From the NCBI RefSeq assembly GCF_030371585.1, contig NZ_JAUDCE010000020.1: a DNA stretch of 42,941 nucleotides, one strand, 5' to 3'. The notes under the pieces were generated by a model, which saw nothing but the letters and a program-made list of their open reading frames with translations, searched no databases and was not told the origin of the DNA. Position numbers and translations under genes: made by a program. Shown piece by piece: positions 22,402 to 30,768 of the stretch. The DNA is from Megamonas hypermegale_A (GTDB lineage: Bacteria; Bacillota; Negativicutes; Selenomonadales; Selenomonadaceae). Each line of letters opens with the position of its first letter. Within the stretch, counting starts at the first letter, position 1.

Positions 22402-23733
22402 TTATTTTTTCTGCACACCGATTTGATAATATTTTAAATTGTAATTACGTACCGTTCTCGCTTTATAAATATTTCTGCCGTCAAAAATGATATCGCCTTT
22501 CATACGCTGACTGATTTCCATGAAGTCGGGGCTTTGAAATTCCTTCCATTCCGTCACGATAATCAGCGCATCGACATCATTGAGCGCATCGTATTTATTT
22601 TTTATATACGCAATATTTTTGACATCCTTCAAATAAAAATTCTCCGCCGTTTTCATCGCCTGCGGGTCGTAGGCTCTTATCTGCGCACCGCGCGCTGTAA
22701 GTTCTTCAATCAGACGTATTGCCGGTGCTTCGCGCATATCGTCCGTTCCCGGCTTGAATGCCAGCCCCCATACGGCAAAAGTCTTATCCTGCAAATTTTC
22801 GCCAAAAACAGAGATTATCTTCTGCACCAGCACCATTTTCTGTCGCGCATTCACATTTTCCACCGAAGACAATAATTCCGGTTCGTAATCATACTGACGG
22901 CTCGTCTTTATAAGCGCTTTCACGTCTTTCGGGAAACAGCTGCCGCCGTAGCCGCAGCCCGGATTTAAAAAGCTGTAGCCGATACGCGAATCACTGGCGA
23001 TGCCGCGTCTTACCTTATTGATATCGGCACCGACTTTTTCGCTGATGTTGGCAATTTCATTAATAAAAGAAATTTTCGTTGCGAGCATGGCATTGGCTGC
23101 ATATTTCGTAAGCTCGGCACTTTTTATGTCCATCGTTACGAAAAATTCGCTGGAACGGATGAACGGTTCGTACAGCTCCTGCATGACTTCGATGGATTTC
23201 TGATTTTCCGAACCGATAACAACTCTGTCCGGATGCATGAAATCCTGGCAGGCATTGCCTTCCTTCAAAAATTCCGGATTGGAAATAACGTCAAAATGCA
23301 GACTGCTACCGCGCTTTGTCAACTCTTCCTGAATTACTTCGCGCACCATGTCGCCCGTCCCCACAGGAACGGTCGATTTATCCACGATATACATATCATG
23401 CACCATATATTTGCCGATTTGGCGCGCCGCATTCATAACGTACTGCAAGTCGGCGCTGCCGTCCTCTCCCATCGGCGTGCCGACAGCGATAAAGCAGATA
23501 TCGCTTTTTTGCAACGCTTCCTTTATGTCCGTGGTAAAACTGAGATTACCTCTTTCCTGCGCCGATTTGACCATTTTATCCAGTCCCGGCTCAAATATCG
23601 GGATAATGCCTTTATTCAAATTATCGATTTTTTCTTTCACTACATCTACGCAAATAACATTATTGCCTGTAGCCGCAAAACAAGTGCCGGTAACAAGACC
23701 GACATATCCTGTCCCAATCATTGCAACTCTCAT
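22402..23733 (-). CDS. ugd: UDP-glucose 6-dehydrogenase
   Basis: A 443-aa enzyme oxidising UDP-glucose to UDP-glucuronate with two NAD+. The Rossmann motif is MIGTGYVGLVTG (5-16), the central helix has KSAELTKYAANAMLATKISFINE (204-226), the active-site loop NPGCGYGGSCFPKD carries catalytic Cys266, and the C-terminal UDP-binding domain begins near FAVWGLAFKPGTDDMREAPA. The product supplies surface polysaccharide. It is monocistronic, between a bidirectional terminator and repeat copy D. Confidence 0.97.
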   Translation of the reverse strand: MRVAMIGTGYVGLVTGTCFAATGNNVICVDVVKEKIDNLNKGIIPIFEPGLDKMVKSAQERGNLSFTTDIKEALQKSDICFIAVGTPMGEDGSADLQYVMNAARQIGKYMVHDMYIVDKSTVPVGTGDMVREVIQEELTKRGSSLHFDVISNPEFLKEGNACQDFMHPDRVVIGSENQKSIEVMQELYEPFIRSSEFFVTMDIKSAELTKYAANAMLATKISFINEIANISEKVGADINKVRRGIASDSRIGYSFLNPGCGYGGSCFPKDVKALIKTSRQYDYEPELLSSVENVNARQKMVLVQKIISVFGENLQDKTFAVWGLAFKPGTDDMREAPAIRLIEELTARGAQIRAYDPQAMKTAENFYLKDVKNIAYIKNKYDALNDVDALIIVTEWKEFQSPDFMEISQRMKGDIIFDGRNIYKARTVRNYNLKYYQIGVQKK

Positions 23734-23770
23734 TTATTACACCTCTATAACTGTTTCTTAATCATACCTG

Positions 23771-23891
23771 TTGTGCCAGTAGATTTCCTAAAGCAGTATA
23801 ATAGTTTATATTTAGTGAGGTTAAGTGACAGCATCGAGCGAATATAAACTATTATACTGCTGACTAAAGGCTTGATGTCTTAATAGCACAA
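23771..23891 (+). repeat. 121-bp palindromic element, copy D (full length)
   Basis: Exactly the same length as copy A, with ends TTGTGCC (23771-23777) and AGCACAA (23885-23891). A perfect 20-bp stem (23793-23812 with 23841-23860) encloses a loop containing AGTGAGGTTAAGTG. It lies between divergent ugd and the TSCPD gene, within the upstream region of ugd. Confidence 0.88.
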
Positions 23892-23960
23892 TGGATTAAT
23901 CATTAACTTAGCATACTTATATAGTTTGCCGTATTTTGCTTTAAATAGCAAGAAATTTAT

Positions 23961-23989
23961 TTACAAACCGCGCATTATAAGCCTATAAT
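23961..23989 (+). promoter_or_regulatory. Promoter of the TSCPD/PHP gene pair
   Basis: TTACAA (23961-23966), a 17-nt spacer and TATAAT (23984-23989), with the first start codon about 50 nt downstream of the -10. Confidence 0.65.
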
Positions 23990-24041
23990 ACATACATAAT
24001 AATCATAATAATTGTAAACTAAAAAAGGAATGTGATATTTT

Positions 24042-24296
24042 ATGAAAAACTTTTCTTATACGACTTCAGGAACCTGCTCGCAGCAGATAAACTTCAGCCT
24101 TGACGACCAGAACCGTATCCACAATCTGGAATTTATCGGCGGCTGCAACGGCAATCTGCAAGGCATCAGCCACCTCGTCGAAAACGAAGCGGCGCAGAGC
24201 GTAATCAATAAATGCAGCGGCATCCGCTGCGGCATGAAATCAACTTCCTGCCCTGACCAGCTGGCAAAAGCTCTGTCGCTCGCATTGCAAGAATAA
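24042..24296 (+). CDS. TSCPD-domain protein (TIGR03905-like), function unknown
   Basis: An 84-aa protein that is essentially a single TSCPD domain. It has the Cys residues in TSGTCSQQI, GGCNGN, CSGIRCGMKSTSCPDQLAKAL and the eponymous T-S-C-P-D string (residues about 68-72). The same domain occurs at the C-terminus of vitamin-B12-dependent ribonucleotide reductases, and free-standing versions are common in anaerobic Firmicutes. The cysteines suggest a metal site. AAGGAATG precedes ATG 24042 at a somewhat long spacing. The PHP gene follows 9 bp downstream. Confidence 0.92.
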   Translation: MKNFSYTTSGTCSQQINFSLDDQNRIHNLEFIGGCNGNLQGISHLVENEAAQSVINKCSGIRCGMKSTSCPDQLAKALSLALQE

Positions 24297-24305
24297 GGTG
24301 ATACC

Positions 24306-25076
24306 ATGCTTTTCGACACTCATCTTCATACAAAATTCTCTGCCGACTCCGATATGCTTTTGAAAGACGCTGCCCTTGCCGCGCAGAAACTCAATATCGG
24401 TCTTGTCGTGACGGAACATCTCGATTTTGATTATCCCGGCGACGATATTTTCGAATTCGACCCTATAAAATACATGGACGAATACGCATCCTACCGCAGC
24501 GACCGATTATATCTCGGCGTGGAAGTAGGCATGCAGGAACATACGCTGGAGGCAAGCAGACGCTTTATTGAAAAAGCACCGTTCGACCAGATTATCTGTT
24601 CCGTTCATCTTTTAAACGGCGACGATTTATATTATAAATCCTGCTACAATGAAGATAAACAGACCGTTTATCTGAACTATCTCACTGCTATGGCAAAGCT
24701 CATCGCCCAGCACGATTTTGCCAATATCTTAGGCCATATCGACTACATCTGCCGCTACGCGCCTTACACACCGCCTGATATTACGCTCGACGAATTCGGC
24801 GACGCCGTCGATATCGTCTGGCAAGCAGTCATCGATAAAGGCATTGTTCCGGAGCTCAATACGCGAAGATTTGACAATACTAATAATATACAACCATTAT
24901 TAAAATTATATGAACGATATGCCGCGCTCGGCGGAAAATACATCTCGCTCGGCTCCGATGCCCATAAGAGTGAAAACGTCGGCTTCAAGCTGCGCGAAGC
25001 GGCCGATTTTGCCGCACAGTTCGGCTTAAAACCCGTATATTTCGTCAACCGCCAAATGCAGCTGTGCAAAATCTGA
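24306..25076 (+). CDS. PHP-domain phosphatase (histidinol-phosphatase HisJ/HisK-like)
   Basis: A 256-aa polymerase-and-histidinol-phosphatase domain protein. Metal ligands are seen in all the expected loops: DTHLHTKFSADS (His6, His8), VVTEHLDFD, GVEVGMQE, SVHLL, ILGHIDYICRY and LGSDAHKSENVG. Members dephosphorylate L-histidinol phosphate, but the same fold hydrolyses other phosphoesters, and no his operon is nearby, so the substrate is unproven. AAGGTGAT precedes the start, overlapping the TSCPD stop region, which suggests coupled translation. Confidence 0.92.
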   Translation: MLFDTHLHTKFSADSDMLLKDAALAAQKLNIGLVVTEHLDFDYPGDDIFEFDPIKYMDEYASYRSDRLYLGVEVGMQEHTLEASRRFIEKAPFDQIICSVHLLNGDDLYYKSCYNEDKQTVYLNYLTAMAKLIAQHDFANILGHIDYICRYAPYTPPDITLDEFGDAVDIVWQAVIDKGIVPELNTRRFDNTNNIQPLLKLYERYAALGGKYISLGSDAHKSENVGFKLREAADFAAQFGLKPVYFVNRQMQLCKI

Positions 25077-25158
25077 TATTCATTCATATCTATATGTGAT
25101 AAAATAACATCATCACAGTAAACAATAAACTTAAAATAAAACAGAAAAGAGGGTTAGT

Positions 25159-26379
25159 ATGTCTTTAAAAAAAGTTATTTCCACCGGCTTGTGCGTTTCT
25201 CTGCTCATCACGTCAAGTCCGCTCGCCTTTGCGGAAACGCTGAACAGCACGAACACAACGCAGCCGTCCGTAACGTACACCATACCGGATGCCTCCACAC
25301 TGCAGTCCAAATTGCAAGTTGTTGAACAGTCCGTATACGGACAGGGACAGACCGGCGCACTGCTTTCGCGTATCAGCCGGCTGGAAAATGATTTCTACGG
25401 CAAAACCTCCGGTACCAATACGGCAATCAGCGACCGTATCAATACTTTGTATTCTACGATGTTTGACAACAGCATTCGTCCGTCTGCCATAACGCAGATG
25501 AACGGTATTGAATGGTTTTTAAGCGGCCACGTTTCCATAAATTCCATAACAGACAGAATAACGGCGCTGGAAACTACGCTCTACGGCAAAGCAGCTTCCG
25601 GCACATTGCAAAAACGCATGAACGATTTGGCACTGCTTGCCTACGGCAATTCCGACGCCAAAACGCCGCTTGTCTCCACTTCCATTCCGGCTGACACCTT
25701 AATAAAGATAAAACTCGTTACGCCGCTCAACAGCGAAACGACAAAAGCCGGCGATATCGTAAAATTCCAAGCAGCTGAGGATATTATCTACAACGGCAAA
25801 TTAATCGTTGCCGCCGGTTCTCCCGGTGAAGGCGTCGTAACAAAAGTAAAAGGAGCACAAAATTTCGGTCGAAACGGCGAAATTGACGTCGATTTCCAGC
25901 AAATTCAGTCCTTTGACGGTACGACACTCAAAACATTCCTCGGCGATAAAGCCAAAATGGAAATTAAAAATCTCGCCTATGCAGCCGGTGCCAGCGTAGC
26001 CGGTATCGCTCTTTTAGGCCCAATCGGCATTGTCGGCGGTATCTTCGTTCAGGGTAAAGATGTCGATTTGCCTGCCGGTACGGAAGCATATATTCAGACG
26101 AAGGAAGAAACAACCATCTATGCCATTCAGACCAATCTGAAAGACAATCTGCGCGTCAACACGCCGGAAGTAAAAGAAAGCACACCGGTTGAAGAAACGA
26201 ATACAAGCAATTCTGAAACCACTTATGTGGATAATTCCGTCAATACATCCACGTCATCTTCGACAGTAAATACTTCCTCGTCATCGACTTCTAGCAGCAG
26301 CGACGCCGATTACAGCATTTCCGATACTTCGGACAATGACGTACCGAGCGATAACAATCTTTACGAATATGAATATTGA
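25159..26379 (+). CDS. Secreted repeat protein, probable envelope protein, function unknown
   Basis: A 406-aa protein with a clean signal peptide (MSLKKVISTGLCVSLLITSS, cleavage after AFA near residue 26). Residues about 48-165 contain degenerate repeats of the form L-x-x-R-[IM]-x-x-L-E-x-x-x-YG followed by Gly (VEQSVYGQG, LENDFYGKT, LETTLYGKA, LALLAYGNS), predicted helical with an YG turn. Residues about 175-320 form a beta-rich domain (GDIVKFQAAEDIIYNGKLIVAAGSPGEGVVTKVKG) with a glycine-rich hydrophobic stretch (about 273-295). The tail is a Ser/Thr/Asp-rich low-complexity region ending YEYEY. GAGGG precedes ATG 25159. No transmembrane anchor or sorting motif is visible. Confidence 0.85.
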   Translation: MSLKKVISTGLCVSLLITSSPLAFAETLNSTNTTQPSVTYTIPDASTLQSKLQVVEQSVYGQGQTGALLSRISRLENDFYGKTSGTNTAISDRINTLYSTMFDNSIRPSAITQMNGIEWFLSGHVSINSITDRITALETTLYGKAASGTLQKRMNDLALLAYGNSDAKTPLVSTSIPADTLIKIKLVTPLNSETTKAGDIVKFQAAEDIIYNGKLIVAAGSPGEGVVTKVKGAQNFGRNGEIDVDFQQIQSFDGTTLKTFLGDKAKMEIKNLAYAAGASVAGIALLGPIGIVGGIFVQGKDVDLPAGTEAYIQTKEETTIYAIQTNLKDNLRVNTPEVKESTPVEETNTSNSETTYVDNSVNTSTSSSTVNTSSSSTSSSSDADYSISDTSDNDVPSDNNLYEYEY

Positions 26380-26386
26380 TTTATGT

Positions 26387-26420
26387 ATAGACCAGCAAAC
26401 TCTGGTCTATATTCTATTTT
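26387..26420 (+). terminator. Terminator of the secreted repeat-protein gene
   Basis: ATAGACCAG (26387-26395) pairs with CTGGTCTAT (26402-26410), followed by ATTCTATTTT. It lies between the repeat-protein gene and the AEC transporter. Confidence 0.7.
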
Positions 26421-26434
26421 AGGAGGGATAATTT

Positions 26435-27400
26435 TTGGACGAGGCACAACTTCGTTTCCTTTTTGTTTTCACCGACTTAATAGCCCCGCTGGCCGTCGGC
26501 TATCTTTGTCGCCGTTACAACGTAATAACTGATAAATTCTGTAATAAACTCATCAAGATAAATATCCGCATTATCGTATCAATTTTATCTTTTTTGAGTT
26601 TCTGGACATTGAAAATCTCGTGGGATTTATTATGGCTGCCTGTCTTCGGCATACTCGCCTGCGTCTTTCCCGGACTCATCGCCAAATTCACGTTTGCTTC
26701 CAGCTATAAAAATCTCAATGACCGCGGCGCTTACATGATGGCTTCCATGCTGTCCAACATCGGCACGTTGTCGGGGCTGTGCGCCTTCATCGTCTACGGT
26801 ATTCAGGGATTTGCCTATTTGCAGATTGTAGCCATGTTCCAAACATTATTCACACTTTGCTTTTGTTTCCCGCTTGCCAATTATTATCATAATAAGGCCG
26901 TCAGCCGCATTCGCAAGCACAAGGCCCAAATCAGCATACGGGCGCTGCTGTTCAATTTAAATCAGCTGCCTGTCCTGGCCATGATTATCGGTTTTATTCT
27001 GGCACTCAACGATATTCCCAAACCACAAATCTGCTACGATATTTTCAATTCACTCGTGCATATCGGCGCATGGGCAGGGCTGTTTCCGGTCGGCTATATC
27101 ACCAAATTCGACAAAGCCAAATATTTTCTGCGCAAGACGGCGGATATCGCCATCGTTAAATTCATCATCCTGCCGCTTATCGCCTACTTTGTCGTAACGC
27201 GCCTGTTTGACGACTCCGTTTTAATCGGCAGCATGATTATCGCCTTTTCCGCGCCGACAGCCATCAATGCCGTGCTGGCATGCAGTATTTATAAGTTGAA
27301 TGTCAATATCGCCATATCTTCATTCATTTCCACGACGATTATTTTTTTACTGATTATATTTCCGTTGTATTTCTTTGTCGTCAAAGATTTGCTTCTATAA
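26435..27400 (+). CDS. AEC-family (auxin efflux carrier-like) transporter
   Basis: A 321-aa membrane protein with about ten hydrophobic segments in two five-helix halves. The N-terminal half begins FVFTDLIAPLAVGYLCRRYNVI; family motifs are MLSNIGTLSGLCAFIVYG (first half) and MIIAFSAPTAINAVLACSIY (second half). Bacterial members carry malate, malonate or other small anions; the substrate here is unknown. The start is TTG 26435 with AGGAGGG 7-8 nt upstream. A strong terminator follows the stop. Confidence 0.9.
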   Translation: MDEAQLRFLFVFTDLIAPLAVGYLCRRYNVITDKFCNKLIKINIRIIVSILSFLSFWTLKISWDLLWLPVFGILACVFPGLIAKFTFASSYKNLNDRGAYMMASMLSNIGTLSGLCAFIVYGIQGFAYLQIVAMFQTLFTLCFCFPLANYYHNKAVSRIRKHKAQISIRALLFNLNQLPVLAMIIGFILALNDIPKPQICYDIFNSLVHIGAWAGLFPVGYITKFDKAKYFLRKTADIAIVKFIILPLIAYFVVTRLFDDSVLIGSMIIAFSAPTAINAVLACSIYKLNVNIAISSFISTTIIFLLIIFPLYFFVVKDLLL

Positions 27401-27440
27401 AAAAGAACTGCCACATAATATAGTGGCAGTTCTTTTTTAT
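27401..27440. terminator. Terminator after the AEC transporter
   Basis: AAAAGAACTGCCAC (27401-27414) pairs perfectly with GTGGCAGTTCTTTT (27423-27436), followed by TTATTTTT. It begins directly after the stop codon. Confidence 0.9.
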
Positions 27441-27496
27441 TTTTATTTAATTTATTTGAAAGTGCCAGTTCGGCACAATATAAATAAAACTCTACG

Positions 27497-28046
27497 TTCA
27501 TTTTTCTTTTGAAAAACAAAAGAAAAACGAACCAAAAAGAAAACGTTTTAACGTTTCGCTAACGCTGCACTGGGCAAGCCTTCGCAACTTTTCTTTATAA
27601 GCAAACAATACACCGGCTCGAAACGCTTGGAATTTAGCTCGTGCCTTTAGATACACAGAAGGAACTTAATTTGAGCTGTTAACACTGTATTTTGCTAGTC
27701 ATGCTCAAGTTTTGTCTGCATTGGAGATTTTTACGGTAGCTTTAGCTATTAAGAAAATGATTTTTTAGCTCTGTTTTTAGTTTAAATGTTTGAGCAAAGC
27801 GAGTTTTTAAACGTTAGAGATAAAAAATCATTTTCTTAAAGTAAAAATCTCTTAGCAGTGCACGAACCAAGGCACTTTTAAGATAGCTCTTGGTGCTTTA
27901 GCACTTAGAGATATCTTATGCCGTAAGGTGAATTTTCGGCAACTTTTCTTTGTGCCAGCAAAGAAAAATTGCCCGGCACAATATAAGAATAAATTAAGAA
28001 ATAGCTATCTTTAATGTATATTGCGCCGGACGGTACTTTCTTTATT
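27497..28046 (+). repeat. Multi-hairpin repeat, copy 4 (about 550 bp)
   Basis: Forward-oriented copy closely related to copy 3. The central stem (27751-27772 with 27816-27837) has a different 3-bp block, matched on both arms. Just before it, 27458-27486 (GTGCCAGTTCGGCACAATAT) is an inverted fragment of the repeat's own far end, so the locus holds a partial second end in opposite orientation. The final end hairpin of other copies is incomplete here because the repeat runs up against the HAD stop codon (28049-28047). The gap 27401-28046 contains nothing else. Confidence 0.9.
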
Positions 28047-28682
28047 TCAATTTATTTGCGCTATTAAATCTGGCAATTCTCGTATATCTTTAATTGTATA
28101 ATCAGGATTTTCCACTTTACCAAAACCGTAGCTTGCGTAAATCATCGGAATACCTGCTACTTTGCTGGCTTCAAAATCGCCCTGAATATCGCCTACGTAT
28201 ACAGCTTCATCTGCATTTATATTATTGCGTTCCATCAGGATTTTAATATTCTCGCCCTTCGGCAGTTTCGTATCGTCAAAGCAGATGAAATCTTTTATCT
28301 TATCGGCAAATCCGCCGTAACGCATAGTTGTTTCGATATAACCCGTCTGACAGTTGCTGGCTATATACAAATCATAGTGCTTAGCTAATTCATCAATCGT
28401 TTCCTTTACGCCGTCATAAAATACGCCGGAATTATTGAGCAGATATTCATCTTCATATTTATAGCACACAAGACACACTTCATCCCGTTTCGGTTTGTCC
28501 AGCATCGGCAGCATGGCAAGTCCGATTTCGTCCATCGTCTTGCCGAACAGCTGTTTCAGTCTGTCGCCGTCGAGATTGGCCTCTATACCTACAGTATCGC
28601 GAATAGCCGCGTTCCAGCTGTCCGCCACCACATCGGTGGAATCCCACAATGTTCCGTCAACGTCAAAAATAATGCTCTTCAT
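28047..28682 (-). CDS. HAD-superfamily hydrolase (phosphoglycolate phosphatase-like)
   Basis: A 211-aa class I HAD phosphatase. Motif I FDVDGTLWDS gives nucleophile Asp7 and acid/base Asp9. A helical cap follows (about 15-85), motif II lies near YIASNCQTGYIET, motif III is the Lys of KLPKGENIK, and motif IV is VYVGDIQGDFEASKVAGIPMIYASYGFG. It resembles Gph/PgmB-type enzymes, but the substrate cannot be assigned. The stop codon abuts repeat copy 4. It is divergent from the tetrapyrrole operon. Confidence 0.93.
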   Translation of the reverse strand: MKSIIFDVDGTLWDSTDVVADSWNAAIRDTVGIEANLDGDRLKQLFGKTMDEIGLAMLPMLDKPKRDEVCLVCYKYEDEYLLNNSGVFYDGVKETIDELAKHYDLYIASNCQTGYIETTMRYGGFADKIKDFICFDDTKLPKGENIKILMERNNINADEAVYVGDIQGDFEASKVAGIPMIYASYGFGKVENPDYTIKDIRELPDLIAQIN

Positions 28683-28799
28683 AAAAAATCTCCCTTTAAC
28701 TCATAAAATAAAATTCTCTTTTTTATTGTATGGGAAAAACACGCATTAATCAATAGAAACAAGTTTTAATTGTGTCATTTTCCCTCATCTTATATAATA

Positions 28800-28841
28800 T
28801 TGACTTAGAGTGTTGATAGAGTATATTTATTGCGTTATAAT
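28800..28841 (+). promoter_or_regulatory. Overlapping promoters of the tetrapyrrole operon
   Basis: Two candidates overlap: TTGACT (28800-28805)-16 nt-TATATT (28822-28827), and TTGATA (28813-28818)-17 nt-TATAAT (28836-28841). Both precede the palindrome at 28845-28865 and the first gene. Confidence 0.65.
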
Positions 28842-28844
28842 AAA

Positions 28845-28865
28845 AAAATGAATTGAGTTCATTTT
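28845..28865 (+). promoter_or_regulatory. Palindrome in the leader of the tetrapyrrole operon (possible operator)
   Basis: AAAATGAA and TTCATTTT are perfect inverted repeats around TTGAG. The palindrome lies at the expected transcription start, right after the -10, and ends 1-2 nt before the ribosome site AAAGAGG. It could be a repressor operator or a small leader hairpin that restricts ribosome access; no known regulator is identified by it. Confidence 0.4.
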
Positions 28866-28880
28866 TAAAGAGGTGTGTAC

Positions 28881-29519
28881 GTGTATCCTGTTAATTTGAT
28901 TTTAGATGATAAACCCTGCGTCGTAATCGGCGGAGGCCATGTAGCTTTGCGCAAGGTCGAAGGATTGCTAGAGGCTAAAGCCAAAGTTACCGTCATTTCA
29001 CCAATGCTTGTGAATGAATTAACAAATATGGTTCAAAACAACTTAATTATATGGAAAGAAAAATATTACGAAACGGGCGATTTGGACGGATTTGAGCTTG
29101 CCATTTGCGCTGTCGGCGAAGAAAACGCCAGCAGGCAGATTTGGGCAGACGCTCACAAAGCCCGTATTTTAATCAACGTTGTAGACAAACTGCCGCTGTG
29201 CGATTTTGCCCTGCCAGCGAAAATCAGACGCGGCGACCTTCTGGTGACTTTTTCCACCACCGGCAAATCGCCTGCACTGTCCCGCTATCTTCGCTGCCGC
29301 ATGGAAAAGGAATTCGACGATACTTACGCCTTATGGCTTGACAGATTATCCATACTTAGAAACGAAGCCATCGCCAAGCTGCCGACAAGTAATGACCGGG
29401 AAATATTCTGGCGCAGTGCTTTAAGCGATGAAGTCATGCTGCTCGTTCAGCAAAAAAAATACGATGAAGCGGAGGGCGCTATAAAAAATGCAATTAATAG
29501 TTTTAGGCCTCAATCATAA
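28881..29519 (+). CDS. Precorrin-2 dehydrogenase / sirohydrochlorin ferrochelatase (Met8p/CysG-N type)
   Basis: A 212-aa protein with an N-terminal NAD-binding Rossmann domain (CVVIGGGHVALRKVEGLLEAKAKVTVISP), the linker LINVVDKLPLCDFALPAKIRRGDLLVTFSTTGKSPALSRYLR characteristic of Met8p/CysG-N, and a helical C-terminal domain. It oxidises precorrin-2 to sirohydrochlorin and may insert iron to give sirohaem. I take GTG 28881 as start because AAAGAGG is 7 nt upstream; GTG 28875 would be too close. The Asp of the family active site is present in VVDKLPLCDF. The last 32 bp overlap hemA. Confidence 0.93.
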   Translation: MYPVNLILDDKPCVVIGGGHVALRKVEGLLEAKAKVTVISPMLVNELTNMVQNNLIIWKEKYYETGDLDGFELAICAVGEENASRQIWADAHKARILINVVDKLPLCDFALPAKIRRGDLLVTFSTTGKSPALSRYLRCRMEKEFDDTYALWLDRLSILRNEAIAKLPTSNDREIFWRSALSDEVMLLVQQKKYDEAEGAIKNAINSFRPQS

Positions 29520-30768
29520 GACTGTATCGGTGCATGTGCGGGAACGGTTTGCAATTTCTGCCGACAATATCCAGCAGGGGCTGCATCATCTGGAGGATTA
29601 CGAGGGCATTTGCGAAGCCGTCGTTTTATCCACCTGCAACCGCAGCGAGATTTATGCCGTAGTGGATAACGCCGCCGAAAATCTATCTTCCGTCAAGGAT
29701 TTTTTCTTTGCTCTGTCCGGCTGCAATGATGCTAAAGATGAATATTTTTATTATTACACCGATAAAAAATGTATAGAGCACCTGTTTTCCGTTGCTTCCA
29801 GCCTCGACTCCCTGATTGTCGGAGAAGGGCAGATACTCAGTCAGGTGAAAAAAGCCTACGCCATCGCCCGGCAGGCGGGAGCAACCAATACGATTTTAAA
29901 TACATTGTTTCACCGTGCCATAACGACCGGCAAACGCGTGCGTACGGAAACGAAAATCGCCTTTAACGCCGTATCCGTAAGTTACGCCGCCGTACAGCTG
30001 GCGCTGAAAATATTCGGCACGTTGGAAAAAAGCAATGCGCTCATTTACGGAGCGGGACAGATGGCGGAGCTCACCGCACGCAATTTGATGGGCAAGGGCA
30101 TACAGAAAATCTACGTTGCCAACCGCCATTTCGATAAGGCGCAAGCTCTCGCTGCTCAGTTCGGCGGACAGGCTGTCGGTTTCCGTGAAGCCATGCGCAA
30201 AGCTGACGACGTGGATATCGTCGTAACGTCCACCGGTGCACCGCATTATGTCGTCAAACCATGGGAAACGCAGCTTTTCATGTCGCGCCGCCAGAACAGA
30301 CCGCTCGTCATCATCGATATCGCCGTACCACGTGATGTCGACCCTGACGTTGCCGAAATAAAAGGCGTGGAACTTTACAATATCGACGATTTGGAAGCTG
30401 TTGTGGAAGACAATATCAAAGAACGCGAATACGAAGCATTTCAAGCGCAGAAAATCGTCGATGAAGAAGTCACCTCCATACTGGAACGGTTTCAGTATTT
30501 ATCCTGCCAGCCGATAATGGCGCGCCTTTCCAATAAAGCGGAACGCATACGCCGCCGCGAAGTGAAACGCGCCATGACGAAACTTCCGGATATTGACGAA
30601 AACGAATACCGCATTATTCGCCATATGTCCCAGATGATTGTCCGCAAAATTCTGCGCGAACCGATGACAATTATAAACAGTTCCGCCGGTACCGCCGACG
30701 AAAAATATTATATTGACGCCATAACGAAATTATTCAAACTAGAAGTATTAAAAGAGAGTGAACAATAA
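29488..30768 (+). CDS. hemA: Glutamyl-tRNA reductase
   Basis: A 426-aa enzyme giving glutamate-1-semialdehyde from glutamyl-tRNA, the first committed step of the C5 tetrapyrrole route. The catalytic domain starts LIVLGLNHKTVSVHVRER and contains nucleophile Cys50 in LSTCNRSEIYA. SLIVGEGQILSQVKKAY follows, the NADPH domain has IYGAGQMAELTARNL (about 185-200), and the C-terminal dimerisation helix ends the protein. Its start lies inside the preceding gene (32-bp overlap), so translation is coupled. The ATG of hemC overlaps its stop by one base. Confidence 0.98.
   Translation: MQLIVLGLNHKTVSVHVRERFAISADNIQQGLHHLEDYEGICEAVVLSTCNRSEIYAVVDNAAENLSSVKDFFFALSGCNDAKDEYFYYYTDKKCIEHLFSVASSLDSLIVGEGQILSQVKKAYAIARQAGATNTILNTLFHRAITTGKRVRTETKIAFNAVSVSYAAVQLALKIFGTLEKSNALIYGAGQMAELTARNLMGKGIQKIYVANRHFDKAQALAAQFGGQAVGFREAMRKADDVDIVVTSTGAPHYVVKPWETQLFMSRRQNRPLVIIDIAVPRDVDPDVAEIKGVELYNIDDLEAVVEDNIKEREYEAFQAQKIVDEEVTSILERFQYLSCQPIMARLSNKAERIRRREVKRAMTKLPDIDENEYRIIRHMSQMIVRKILREPMTIINSSAGTADEKYYIDAITKLFKLEVLKESEQ

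Noticed and set aside
28683..28880. Cobalamin riboswitch before the tetrapyrrole operon
   Set aside because: The leader is only about 40 nt after the promoter and contains no B12-box-like sequence.
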